Source of the DNA: Globobulimina sp.
Taxonomy: Eukaryota; Foraminifera; Rotaliida
DNA length: 8,225 nucleotides
Reading direction: 5' to 3'
NCBI GenBank assembly: GCA_003354225.1
Contig: PIVH01000091.1
Location: 1-8,225, forward strand
In this document: positions 1 to 5,833 of the stretch, one piece after another
Position numbering within the stretch: position 1 is the stretch's first letter
Layout of the letters: each line of letters begins with the position of its first letter
Made by a program: the position numbers and the translations under genes
Notes under the pieces: model-generated
What the model saw: only the letters and a program-made list of their open reading frames with translations
The model's database searches: none
Told to the model about the DNA's origin: nothing

Positions 1-119
1 CAAAAAGTTGAAGAGAAGTTTTTGTACACACTTCAAAAAAGATACACACTTTTTTGACAAACGCACACAACACCAAACTTAAAATAATTAGATCAAAATG
101 AAATGTTAATATAAGTTAT
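1..119. repeat. terminal direct repeat, copy 1 (circle overlap)
   Basis: These 119 bases are identical to 8107-8225, base for base; the match ends exactly at the window ends. Collapsing one copy gives a circle of 8,106 bp. The repeat starts CAAAAAG and ends GTTAT, so it lacks the TG...CA ends of ordinary LTRs, and no primer-binding site is evident next to it. An exact overlap of this size is typical of a circular molecule assembled from k-mers. A tandem array or short terminal repeats remain possible. Confidence 0.95.
33..57. repeat. 8-bp inverted repeat with 9-bp spacer, candidate recombination core
   Basis: TCAAAAAA (33-40) and TTTTTTGA (50-57) are perfect inverted copies flanking the 9-base spacer GATACACAC. 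Two short inverted arms around a 6-9 bp spacer is the general layout of a tyrosine-recombinase crossover site. The element encodes such an enzyme, and this site sits in the non-coding region where a DIRS-type circle junction would be expected. The word TACACACTT occurs at 25-33 and again at 43-51, and TTGAAG (8-13) is inverted at 31-36, so the surroundings are repeat-rich. A-tract arms are easy to find by chance in AT-rich DNA; assignment is inference. Confidence 0.35.
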
Positions 120-131
120 TTCAAGTTGGTA

Positions 132-140
132 TAACGTGAT
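132..140. repeat. 9-bp inverted-repeat arm, partner at 8086-8094
   Basis: TAACGTGAT here is the exact reverse complement of ATCACGTTA at 8086-8094. Around the circle the arms are 143 bp apart and bracket the 25-bp inverted repeat at 33-57. Such a pair could be accessory binding sites for a recombinase or transcription factor. Nine bases alone could also match by chance. Confidence 0.3.
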
Positions 141-197
141 GACCACTTTATTTATATTGACAAACGGGAGAAATAAATTAAAATTAACAATATTAAA

Positions 198-230
198 CTA
201 TTTGGTTGGTAGAAATAAACCAATCAATAG
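198..230. repeat. 10-bp imperfect hairpin
   Basis: CTATTTGGTT (198-207) pairs with AACCA (218-222) and AATAG (226-230), with a 3-base bulge (223-225) and a loop of about 10 bases. It lies in the non-coding region between the recombinase gene and the first gene. It may fold in the leader RNA; no specific role can be assigned. Confidence 0.35.
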
Positions 231-299
231 TATTATTTTATGATACAATAAGACATAAAATATAATAAAACCCCGTTGCCCGTAGGTTAAAATTTTTGC

Positions 300-335
300 T
301 TTATAAAACCTGTGGCCGTTAAAGGAATTTATAAA
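300..335 (-). promoter_or_regulatory. candidate promoter: two TATA-like boxes
   Basis: The palindrome TTTATAAA occurs at 300-307 and 328-335, 28 bp apart, within a locally GC-richer patch (about 270-350). On the minus strand, transcription from here would run through 1-275, across the circle junction and into the 719-aa gene at 7993, giving a leader of several hundred bases. It lies just past the recombinase gene and its candidate poly(A) signal, the order end-of-transcript then promoter expected of a compact circular element. TATA-like words are common in such AT-rich DNA, and the palindrome gives no direction. Confidence 0.25.
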
Positions 336-493
336 GGAGCTTTTTGCGGAGATATAAAATTTTTGAGAGGGAAACAAAACCCAAACTCAATAATAGACAC
401 ACAGAACAAAGGCAAACTTATATGCAAAGGTGCCATATTAACACCGCATTGGAATTGAATCACTATGGGGAGTTTACACAAATTTGGTTATAC

Positions 494-499
494 TTTATT
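494..499 (-). terminator. candidate poly(A) signal after the recombinase gene
   Basis: The minus strand reads AATAAA here, about 40 bases beyond the recombinase stop codon (537-539). A similar AATAAA lies at 2342-2347, about 85 bases past the RT stop. Both fit eukaryotic mRNA ends by position, but the hexamer is frequent in AT-rich DNA. Confidence 0.3.
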
Positions 500-536
500 G
501 TTTTTCTAAGAAAAGAGAGAATATATTTGTATATAT

Positions 537-1766
537 TTACCAATGTTTATATTCAACATTATTTGCCCATGGATCATATATACCGCCTATATTTTGGTTG
601 CGATGTAAGGTATTAAGTCCGTTATAATTATATCCATGGATTAGTTCTTTAATAAACGTTGCTAACATGATTTCAGTGTAACACATATATCTATAAGATA
701 CATGTGGTAAATTGTTGGGTTTCCAACCAACATATTTTAATATTTTAGGATGTGGTATATGATTATTACTGCCTAGAGAAGAACCGCCAATTCTAAAAGC
801 ATACGAGGTATATCTCTCTGGCTCGGGTATTCTATTAATTATTGTTATCTCTTTTGCAATTTCACCTAAGTCCGAGACTACAGCATCTTTATTATTTTTG
901 AATCTTAATAAATTTACTTTTTTGTTTATAGCAAAATATTTATTCTGCAACGCATATTTATAAGTTCTGTCTAAGTAAATACTTAATAATAAATAGGGAT
1001 TTATATAGTTGCAGGGACAGTGTTTATTTGTATTTGTAATATACTTATTTCCACATCGCGAATCGCCAATTATTACTTTTTTAATTATACTTTTAAATTT
1101 TTGATTTTTGTATGATACTACCATTAATTTGAAATACCAATCTAATTTGTTCGGAGCTGTGTTTATATGGAAGATATTTTCTAATTTAACTCCGAATTTG
1201 GATTTACTTGATTTATTCAGTAATAATTCGCATGGTCTTGACATTGTGCAGAAGTAAATTTGTGCAATTAATACTTTTAGTAATTTATCAATGTCAATTG
1301 AAGCCAAATGACTTCCATATGCTTTATATAATTTTGTATATTTAATTAAATGGGATAACTCGAATGGGAGTCTGCTTTCAGCCTCTTTCCAGTATTCAAT
1401 TTTTAATCCTTTCTTAAAATCATCAAAATCTATGTCTGTTTTCCATTCGGTATTACCACCGCATAGTTTGCACAGCCAAATCAATGTTGATTGCCATGTA
1501 CAAATCGATTGGACACTTCCTAATTGGAGTGCTCTCTCAGAGAACCAATATGTTACTGTTAATGGATCGATTGGCATATTAAAAGGGTCTTCATCGATCA
1601 GTGCGCAATATTTCGACCAGTTTCTTAAATTTGAAATATAATGAATTTTAGTGAGATGTACTTTATCTCTGCTCCTAATTTTTTGAATGTGTAATGTATT
1701 TTTTACGTCTTTTGGAGCAATACGATTCGAAGCTAAACGCTTATGAAAGAATTCTAACACATACAC
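537..1766 (-). CDS. DIRS-type tyrosine recombinase (integrase)
   Basis: This 409-codon frame is a tyrosine recombinase, expected to integrate a circular DNA copy through a covalent phosphotyrosine intermediate. Seen: an N-terminal helical core-binding part (about 36-125); box I Arg177 in TMSRPCEL; box II YAFRIGG with Arg325 but Tyr322 where His is usual; Trp348 in KYVGWKP; and nucleophile candidates Tyr358 or Tyr360 in VSYRYM. Lys219 or Lys222 could be the hairpin lysine. A Cys/His cluster lies at 237-252. It is the last gene, as in DIRS, PAT and Ngaro elements. The first codon given is GTG; an in-frame TAA (1773-1775) lies just upstream, and the first in-frame ATG (1575-1577, residue 64) would remove part of the DNA-binding domain. 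The true start is therefore unknown: splicing, recoding or a non-AUG start is needed. The family assignment is firm; the exact N-terminus is not. Confidence 0.88.
   Translation of the reverse strand: MYVLEFFHKRLASNRIAPKDVKNTLHIQKIRSRDKVHLTKIHYISNLRNWSKYCALIDEDPFNMPIDPLTVTYWFSERALQLGSVQSICTWQSTLIWLCKLCGGNTEWKTDIDFDDFKKGLKIEYWKEAESRLPFELSHLIKYTKLYKAYGSHLASIDIDKLLKVLIAQIYFCTMSRPCELLLNKSSKSKFGVKLENIFHINTAPNKLDWYFKLMVVSYKNQKFKSIIKKVIIGDSRCGNKYITNTNKHCPCNYINPYLLLSIYLDRTYKYALQNKYFAINKKVNLLRFKNNKDAVVSDLGEIAKEITIINRIPEPERYTSYAFRIGGSSLGSNNHIPHPKILKYVGWKPNNLPHVSYRYMCYTEIMLATFIKELIHGYNYNGLNTLHRNQNIGGIYDPWANNVEYKHW
1733..1758 (-). other. very tentative 26-nt GT-AG segment at the recombinase start
   Basis: An ATG at 1760-1762, in a different frame from the recombinase, is followed by T and then GT. 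Removing the 26 bases 1758 to 1733, which end in TTTAG, would join ATG-T to CT-TCG and enter the recombinase frame. The donor GTTAGA is poor and 26 nt is extremely short. It is listed because RT and the zinc-finger gene show better versions of the same layout. Confidence 0.12.
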
Positions 1767-1793
1767 AAATATTTAAAAAATAAAAAATAAAAA

Positions 1794-1832
1794 TAAATTT
1801 GATTGTTTGCAATAAATTTTGATTGTTTGCAA
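1794..1832. repeat. 19/20-bp tandem duplication
   Basis: TAAATTTGATTGTTTGCAA (1794-1812) is followed directly by TAAATTTTGATTGTTTGCAA (1813-1832), identical apart from one extra T. On the minus strand it sits 28 bases before the recombinase frame. It could be a protein-binding site pair, part of a leader, or a recent replication slip. Confidence 0.8.
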
Positions 1833-2002
1833 AATATTTAAAGTATATAAAAAATAGAAAGACAAAAATGATAAACAATAATGCCCAGAACGATTAACAA
1901 AAGACAGAATTAAAAGTGTAATTGTTTAAAGCTTGTTGGGTTTCATTAGGGTTTCGAAGGTTTTTTAAGAATTAATATTTAGCTCGGAACGTTTTTCAGT
2001 CA

Positions 2003-2043
2003 CTTTGCTTCCCTACATCAGGGGAACTCGACTTCGAGCAAAG
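2003..2043. other. three-way-junction fold
   Basis: Within 41 bases, CTTTGC (2003-2008) pairs with GCAAAG (2038-2043); TTCCC (2009-2013) pairs with GGGAA (2022-2026) over an 8-base loop; and TCGA (2028-2031) pairs with TCGA (2034-2037) over a 2-base loop. All pairs are Watson-Crick, and only one base (2027) is unpaired at the junction, so the fold works on either strand. It is not a hammerhead: the minus strand reads CTGATGTA where CTGANGA is needed, and the GAAA core is not in place. It does not make a tRNA. Confidence 0.45.
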
Positions 2044-2090
2044 AAACAGAAAATATAATTGCTCATTTTGTCAAACACCAAAGAATTTTA

Positions 2091-2104
2091 GGTCTGAGCA
2101 GACC
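2091..2104. repeat. perfect 6-bp hairpin
   Basis: GGTCTG (2091-2096) and CAGACC (2099-2104) are perfect inverted copies with two bases between; as RNA it would form a 5-bp stem with a 4-base loop. It lies 47 bases from the three-way-junction fold in the same less AT-rich block. Confidence 0.5.
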
Positions 2105-2431
2105 AAGAAACCTTTAAAAATTGGATAAACGTTTATATTGAATATAATATTAACACATTAATAGAATTAATTTAAATATGAAGGAATCAACGAAAATTAA
2201 CATAGGGATTAAAAATCAAGGCATTATCATTGGATTGATGATAATATTAAATTTAGAATTCATTTTAAGCGATTTTAATGACAATAAAATAGTGATTCAA
2301 ATATATTTAACATTTATTTATACGAAATTAATGTATACAAATTTATTTATTATAGTAAAGACAGAGCATTTTTGGGAATGCTGAATCTTATTTGGAATTC
2401 AATCACGAAAACAGATCGAGAATCAAATAAT

Positions 2432-4237
2432 TTATATTTTCATATAACATTTGTACGGCGAAATGGCTCTTATACTCAATGGTTGTTTTAACCATTTAAT
2501 AAAATTTGCATATTCATGCATATCATTTTCATAATTCATTTGCGGATTATTTGCAAATTGGTATCTACCGAAATAATCAGGCTTCGTTTCAGCTAATTTT
2601 AGATTGAATGTATTACATAATTCGCTAAATTCTAACATTTTGAACCTAGATAGTCGATCTGGTAAGAAATTAAAAGCAGATGGAAGCCATACAAAATGTA
2701 CATAAATTTTGTATTTTATCATTAATAAACATAATTCAAATACGAATATCATCATATTATAGGACGAGGACCATTTTCTAACCATTGAATAGTAACATGA
2801 TGCATTATCAATATATAATTTTAAGGTTTTTCCTGTTAATAAACGTTTATGGGACTCAATCAATGTAAGGACGCAATGGGCCTCTTTTTGATTTATGGAC
2901 AGATTTAAGTCATTTTTATTGAATTTATATTTTGCGAATAATGAATCAATTACATATCCAGCACCTTCTTCGCATGCATCAGTTGCCGCAAATACATTAA
3001 TTGACGGATTATTTAAGATTGTATACATTGACACAATTTTTATGTTATCAATCCATTTCAGCCAGAAACGTAAATCATTTATGACTGAAATTGGTAATAT
3101 TATGCCATCCAATTTATTTATTCGACCATTTCGTATATTTTTATGAATGTAAGCCAATGATCTGTAAGCTAAGGCTTTTGTGGCTTTGTTTAACTGGCTC
3201 CAATGCATTATTTTGCCAGTTAATGATTCTAAGGCGCGACCTGTGACAATTCTGTATTTTATAACTAATGAAATAAAGTATTTTAATCTTTTTAAAGCTA
3301 AATCAGGTATTTTTAATGTTTTATTTATTAAATTCCAATAAATACCGTAAATGACACCTTTTCTCACATTATCCACAGATTTATGCTCAGAGACTTTTAC
3401 CTTTAATTCACGTAAGAGATTATCGAACAAATTTGTTAATAAAATACAGTCAGATTTGGATTTTGCAGCAATTACAAAATCATCAATGTGGACTAATATG
3501 GAGTTTATCAGATGTTGCTGTTTTTTATTTAAAATGCAATTATTAAGAATCCACACTAAAATGGTTGAGAAATATTGGGAGTTACCAGGGGCTGACGAGA
3601 CACCGTATGGTTGGCTACGATCTCTGAAACGTAGACCAAATATGGAGTAACCAACAAAATCTGCATCACTTTCAGGCAATTTTATTTGTCTGAAAAAATC
3701 AGCTAAATCACGTAACGACATATATTCATTATTTATTAATAACTTTGTGTATGTTTTCAAGTTAGGAAGGTCTCTCATATTGCATTTTTCTTTGCGAATC
3801 CATTGATTTATTGCTGTTTTGCCGGATGCATGAAATGAGCCATTACGAATGACTCTCGTTTTGGTATACAACCCAAATTCATCTTTTTTGGGTGTACCAA
3901 AAATCATTAATACATATTTTGGATCGTAATTAATAGGCTCAATTTGGCCTTTCTTACATTCTTCAGATAATTTATCGATAAACGCAGTAATATCATTTTT
4001 AGAGCATATTGAATTGTTGATTTTTGTTGAGAGGTTCGAAGGTTCCCAACCTTTGTTATGGAAGGATTTCCATAAAGGAAAGCCATTTTCAATGAAATGA
4101 ATTTCTAATTTGCCATTTTGTTTGTTTTTAAGGTATTTCCTGAATGCATTTATATTGAAATGAAGTTTGTTTTTATAACCTTCGGCATGCAATGTTTGTA
4201 AATTTTTTACTTTTACAGATAACGAAGGATCGATCAC
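2432..4237 (-). CDS. reverse transcriptase-RNase H polyprotein, DIRS type
   Basis: This 601-codon frame would copy element RNA into DNA and remove the RNA strand. RT motifs in order: FGTPKKDE (113-120), R128 and R131 before ASGKTAIN, motif A catalytic Asp177 in RDLADFFRQI, QPYGVSSAP (209-217), and motif C VHIDDF with Asp252/Asp253. The thumb and connection contain ESLTGKIMHW (337-346) and DLRFWLKWI (388-396), which recall the DIRS/PAT connection. RNase H has Asp420 (TDACEEGAG), Glu452 (NQKEAH), Asp477 (YIDNAS) and Asp527 (WLPSAFNFLPDRLSR). About 70 residues follow, with no methyltransferase and no protease. The first codon given is GTG, only three codons after an in-frame TAA (4247-4249); the first in-frame ATG (residue 111, 3905-3907) falls inside RT motif 1. 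An upstream in-frame ATG (4316-4318) is reachable if a 39-nt GT-AG segment is removed. Domain calls are firm; the start is open. Confidence 0.93.
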   Translation of the reverse strand: MIDPSLSVKVKNLQTLHAEGYKNKLHFNINAFRKYLKNKQNGKLEIHFIENGFPLWKSFHNKGWEPSNLSTKINNSICSKNDITAFIDKLSEECKKGQIEPINYDPKYVLMIFGTPKKDEFGLYTKTRVIRNGSFHASGKTAINQWIRKEKCNMRDLPNLKTYTKLLINNEYMSLRDLADFFRQIKLPESDADFVGYSIFGLRFRDRSQPYGVSSAPGNSQYFSTILVWILNNCILNKKQQHLINSILVHIDDFVIAAKSKSDCILLTNLFDNLLRELKVKVSEHKSVDNVRKGVIYGIYWNLINKTLKIPDLALKRLKYFISLVIKYRIVTGRALESLTGKIMHWSQLNKATKALAYRSLAYIHKNIRNGRINKLDGIILPISVINDLRFWLKWIDNIKIVSMYTILNNPSINVFAATDACEEGAGYVIDSLFAKYKFNKNDLNLSINQKEAHCVLTLIESHKRLLTGKTLKLYIDNASCYYSMVRKWSSSYNMMIFVFELCLLMIKYKIYVHFVWLPSAFNFLPDRLSRFKMLEFSELCNTFNLKLAETKPDYFGRYQFANNPQMNYENDMHEYANFIKWLKQPLSIRAISPYKCYMKI

Positions 4238-4275
4238 TGGTTTTTTTTAGTGTTGACAGAGCAGAAATTATTTAC
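4237..4275 (-). other. candidate 39-nt intron ahead of RT
   Basis: On the minus strand the segment starts GTAAAT (4275-4270) and ends ACCAG (4237), with ACTAA as a possible branch site. ATG at 4316-4318 is in the RT frame, and the only stops between it and RT (TAA at 4271-4273 and 4247-4249) both lie inside this segment. Removing it joins codons ...TTT-ATC-T to TG-ATC-GAT, adding about 15 residues (MLIFAFVCC...) to RT. The length is a multiple of three. Chance coincidence is quite possible. Confidence 0.3.
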
Positions 4276-4562
4276 AGATAAAGTATTTTATACAACAAAC
4301 AAATGCAAAGATTAACATAAATATTAACTTTACATTGAGCTAATTTAAAGGTTTGTAAATATTAAATAATAAATGTTGGGAAAAAAGTAAACAAAAAGTT
4401 GGAAAATTTAAAGGAAGGTTTGGTAGAAATGAATAAAAAATTAGTAAATTAGTATGAAAATTTAATATTATCTGTACAGAAATATCCAGATAAAAATGTA
4501 CCGCAAATATCAAAATTTTATATAAATATAATAATGAATATTCATACAAATGATATAATTGG
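4238..4562. other. 325-bp gap between zinc-finger gene and RT
   Basis: This stretch is almost pure A/T. A 69-codon minus frame (4549-4340) translates to Leu/Phe/Ile/Tyr-rich text typical of AT-rich non-coding DNA and is not called. The gap ends with a run of eight A's on the minus strand (4241-4248) directly before the open RT frame, and holds the candidate 39-nt intron. Confidence 0.5.
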
Positions 4563-5618
4563 CTAAATTTTGTCGCAATTCATTAATGGATGATCTTTAT
4601 TATCAATAATACAAATATGAGCTCTCGGGCAATTATCGCCTAATCGACAATAATTATAAGCATTATAGAAGCAGCAATATTTGCTTTTTAATGAAAATGC
4701 TGTGCCAGTTTTTGCTAATAAATTTTGGCACACTTTTTCGGCCGCTTTTGGATTTAAATTACGATTCTTTTTGGGAGGTTCATTGTGTTTTTTATTTGGA
4801 TTATTATTATTTGATTTATCCATTTTATTATTATAGTTCGTCGGCCACGTTTTTTTATGTTGGTTGTTGTAATTATTTTTATCCGGAAATATTACCTGTT
4901 TTTGATCATTATTTGTTTTTAATTTATCCAAAATTAGCGCATCTTTCAATACTTGTAATACATTATTTGATTTATCATAAAATTCAGATTGATCGTAATA
5001 TAAAAATGTGGATGATAATAATTGATCTAATGTCAATTTTGATTTTGTTGCAATTTGGGATTGCATGAAATTCGATGAAAATGTAATATAATAAGAATTA
5101 TTTCTATCCAATGCATGTTTTATTCCTTTATTTATCCATGAAAATAACGAAGAAGGTGAAACTCGAATATTTTTAATTAATGGTAGTAATAATTCAGAAT
5201 ATTTTGATAAATCAAACATTTTATATGCACAGAAAATTCTAATTGTACGAAAGAGTAAAGATTGATCTGTATCCGCTGGAATTATTAAGCTTAAACTGTC
5301 TGAAATTAATTTGATAAATGACAATATATAATTATTAATATTTACAGCATTCCATTTGTTTACAAACAGTGATTTAAGTTCTTTTGACATTGATTGGTGA
5401 TCAATATTTTTAATGTTTGGATTTAAATATTTGAATATTTTATAATACAAATCATAAATACTAAATTCATCTGATACATAACCGCTGAAAAAGAGAATTA
5501 ATTCAATTTTTACTGCAAACTTATCATTTTTGGTTATTATATTTTTAATTTTTGATGAATTTGATGGGGAATATAATTTAATAATATTTTGTAAATTAAA
5601 GTTGCCATCTGAACAAAG
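4563..5618 (-). CDS. Gag-like nucleocapsid protein with CCCH zinc finger
   Basis: This open frame of 351 codons ends at TAG 4563-4565. It has a largely helical N-terminal and middle part, a Lys/Asn-rich basic linker (5071-4912), then a zinc finger near the C-terminus: C-x8-C-x5-C-x3-H in KYCCFYNAYNYC...C...H, followed by C-x6-H-x4-C in CIIDNKDHPLMNC. A CCCH finger with a DHP...C tail recalls the C-terminal finger of Gag-like proteins in DIRS/PAT-type elements, so RNA packaging is the likely role (inference). Start choice: the frame is open from 5618. TTG at 5450 and ATG at 5390 are in-frame starts, but the text before them (KFAVKIELILFFSGYVSDEFSIYDLYY, part) reads like real protein. An in-frame ATG at 5646-5648 is reachable by removing a 36-nt GT-AG segment. 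The gene lies between the 719-aa gene and RT, the position of Gag. Confidence 0.75.
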   Translation of the reverse strand, partial: LCSDGNFNLQNIIKLYSPSNSSKIKNIITKNDKFAVKIELILFFSGYVSDEFSIYDLYYKIFKYLNPNIKNIDHQSMSKELKSLFVNKWNAVNINNYILSFIKLISDSLSLIIPADTDQSLLFRTIRIFCAYKMFDLSKYSELLLPLIKNIRVSPSSLFSWINKGIKHALDRNNSYYITFSSNFMQSQIATKSKLTLDQLLSSTFLYYDQSEFYDKSNNVLQVLKDALILDKLKTNNDQKQVIFPDKNNYNNQHKKTWPTNYNNKMDKSNNNNPNKKHNEPPKKNRNLNPKAAEKVCQNLLAKTGTAFSLKSKYCCFYNAYNYCRLGDNCPRAHICIIDNKDHPLMNCDKI

Positions 5619-5644
5619 TTAAAATTCACAAAACTAACAAATAC
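5609..5644 (-). other. candidate 36-nt intron just after an ATG
   Basis: Minus strand: ATG (5648-5646), T, then GTATTTG... ending in a pyrimidine-rich TTTGTTCAG (5609). Unspliced, the ATG frame meets TAG and TAA, both inside this segment. Removing the 36 bases gives ATG-TAT-GGC-AAC and enters the zinc-finger frame directly. Donor and acceptor fit GT...YAG, and the length is a multiple of three, as in the RT case. An alternative is that ATG at 5606-5608, just after the CAG, opens a 23-codon frame (stop 5537-5539) needing a -1 shift to enter this gene. Confidence 0.35.
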
Positions 5645-5833
5645 ACATTGTAAATAGGAGAGAATTGCGGTTGTTGTATAATATAAATGAAATTGGAGAC
5701 AATGGAGAATTTAATAATAAATTCAATCGTAAGAAGTGGTCTTTTATCACAGACTAAGCGCCAGAAAGCATTAAAAATAAACCAAAGCCGTCGCAAACAT
5801 TATAAAATTTGGAGAAAAAGAAATAAAAAGGTA
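5619..5833. other. 215-bp gap between the two Gag-like genes
   Basis: Stops occur in all minus frames. The only notable content is the ATG and 36-nt GT-AG segment at its downstream end. No AATAAA is seen on the minus strand close behind the 719-aa gene, which favours one transcript carrying both genes. Confidence 0.4.

Larger units (their letters stand above)
1..536. other. non-coding control region, left part
   Basis: No credible gene is seen between the recombinase stop and the window start. In the circle this stretch joins 7994-8106 to form a 649-bp non-coding region, the most likely place for promoter, transcript end and recombination junction. It holds the 119-bp overlap, the 33-57 inverted repeat, the 132-140 arm, the 198-230 hairpin, two TATA-like boxes and a candidate poly(A) signal. 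No long inverted LTRs and no DIRS-style internal complementary region were found by eye. Confidence 0.6.
1957..2114. other. structured block bounded by short inverted repeats
   Basis: AAGGTTT (1957-1963) and AAACCTT (2108-2114) are inverted copies enclosing a segment clearly richer in G+C than its surroundings. It contains the three-way-junction fold at 2003-2043 and the perfect hairpin at 2091-2104. Possible readings are a non-coding RNA or RNA-processing signal in the transcript, a cis element for replication, or a small inserted element. Outer 7-bp repeats alone are weak evidence of a boundary. Confidence 0.35.
1767..2431. other. 665-bp gap between RT and recombinase genes
   Basis: No convincing protein is encoded. 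From the RT side it holds AATAAA words on the minus strand (2342-2347, 2313-2318), an AT-only stretch, a less AT-rich structured block (1957-2114), and the tandem duplication at 1794-1832. DIRS elements usually pack or overlap their ORFs, so a gap this size between RT and YR is unusual. It may hold a separate promoter for the recombinase, a longer intron, or a structural RNA. In DIRS-1 the internal complementary region is a different kind of signal, and I see no long match to the control region here. Confidence 0.5.

Noticed and set aside
1-119. Classic LTR
   Set aside because: No TG...CA ends, no adjacent primer-binding site or polypurine tract evident, and the element encodes a tyrosine recombinase rather than a DDE integrase.
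344-616. 90-codon plus-strand frame
   Set aside because: Begins with TTG, overlaps the recombinase 3' end on the opposite strand, and has no recognisable motif.
1990-2020. Hammerhead or C/D-box-like CTGATG on the minus strand
   Set aside because: Reads CTGATGTA, lacking the final GA of the hammerhead core, and the bases fall in the loop of a simpler hairpin. No matching D box and guide layout.
1981-2060. tRNA-like gene (GTTCGA-like words on either strand)
   Set aside because: No acceptor stem, anticodon arm or D arm can be drawn; the pairing is a three-way junction of 6, 5 and 4 bp.
2178-2384. 68-codon plus-strand frame with ATG in the RT-recombinase gap
   Set aside because: Composition (Ile, Leu, Lys, Asn, Phe) is what random AT-rich DNA gives; opposite strand to all genes; no domain. 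Kept out but not fully excluded.
3590-3640. Hammerhead-like CTGACGA...GAAAC on the plus strand
   Set aside because: The stem II pairing and GAAA spacing do not fit the core, and the stretch is explained as coding for the conserved RT segment on the other strand.
4340-4549. 69-codon minus-strand hydrophobic frame between zinc-finger gene and RT
   Set aside because: Leu/Phe/Ile/Tyr-rich text expected from A/T-only DNA. It is in the RT frame but separated from RT by three stops, one of them (TAG 4340-4342) outside the candidate intron.
4691-5068. 125-codon plus-strand frame
   Set aside because: Antisense shadow of the zinc-finger gene; long runs of Tyr/Phe come from reading Asn/Lys codons backwards.
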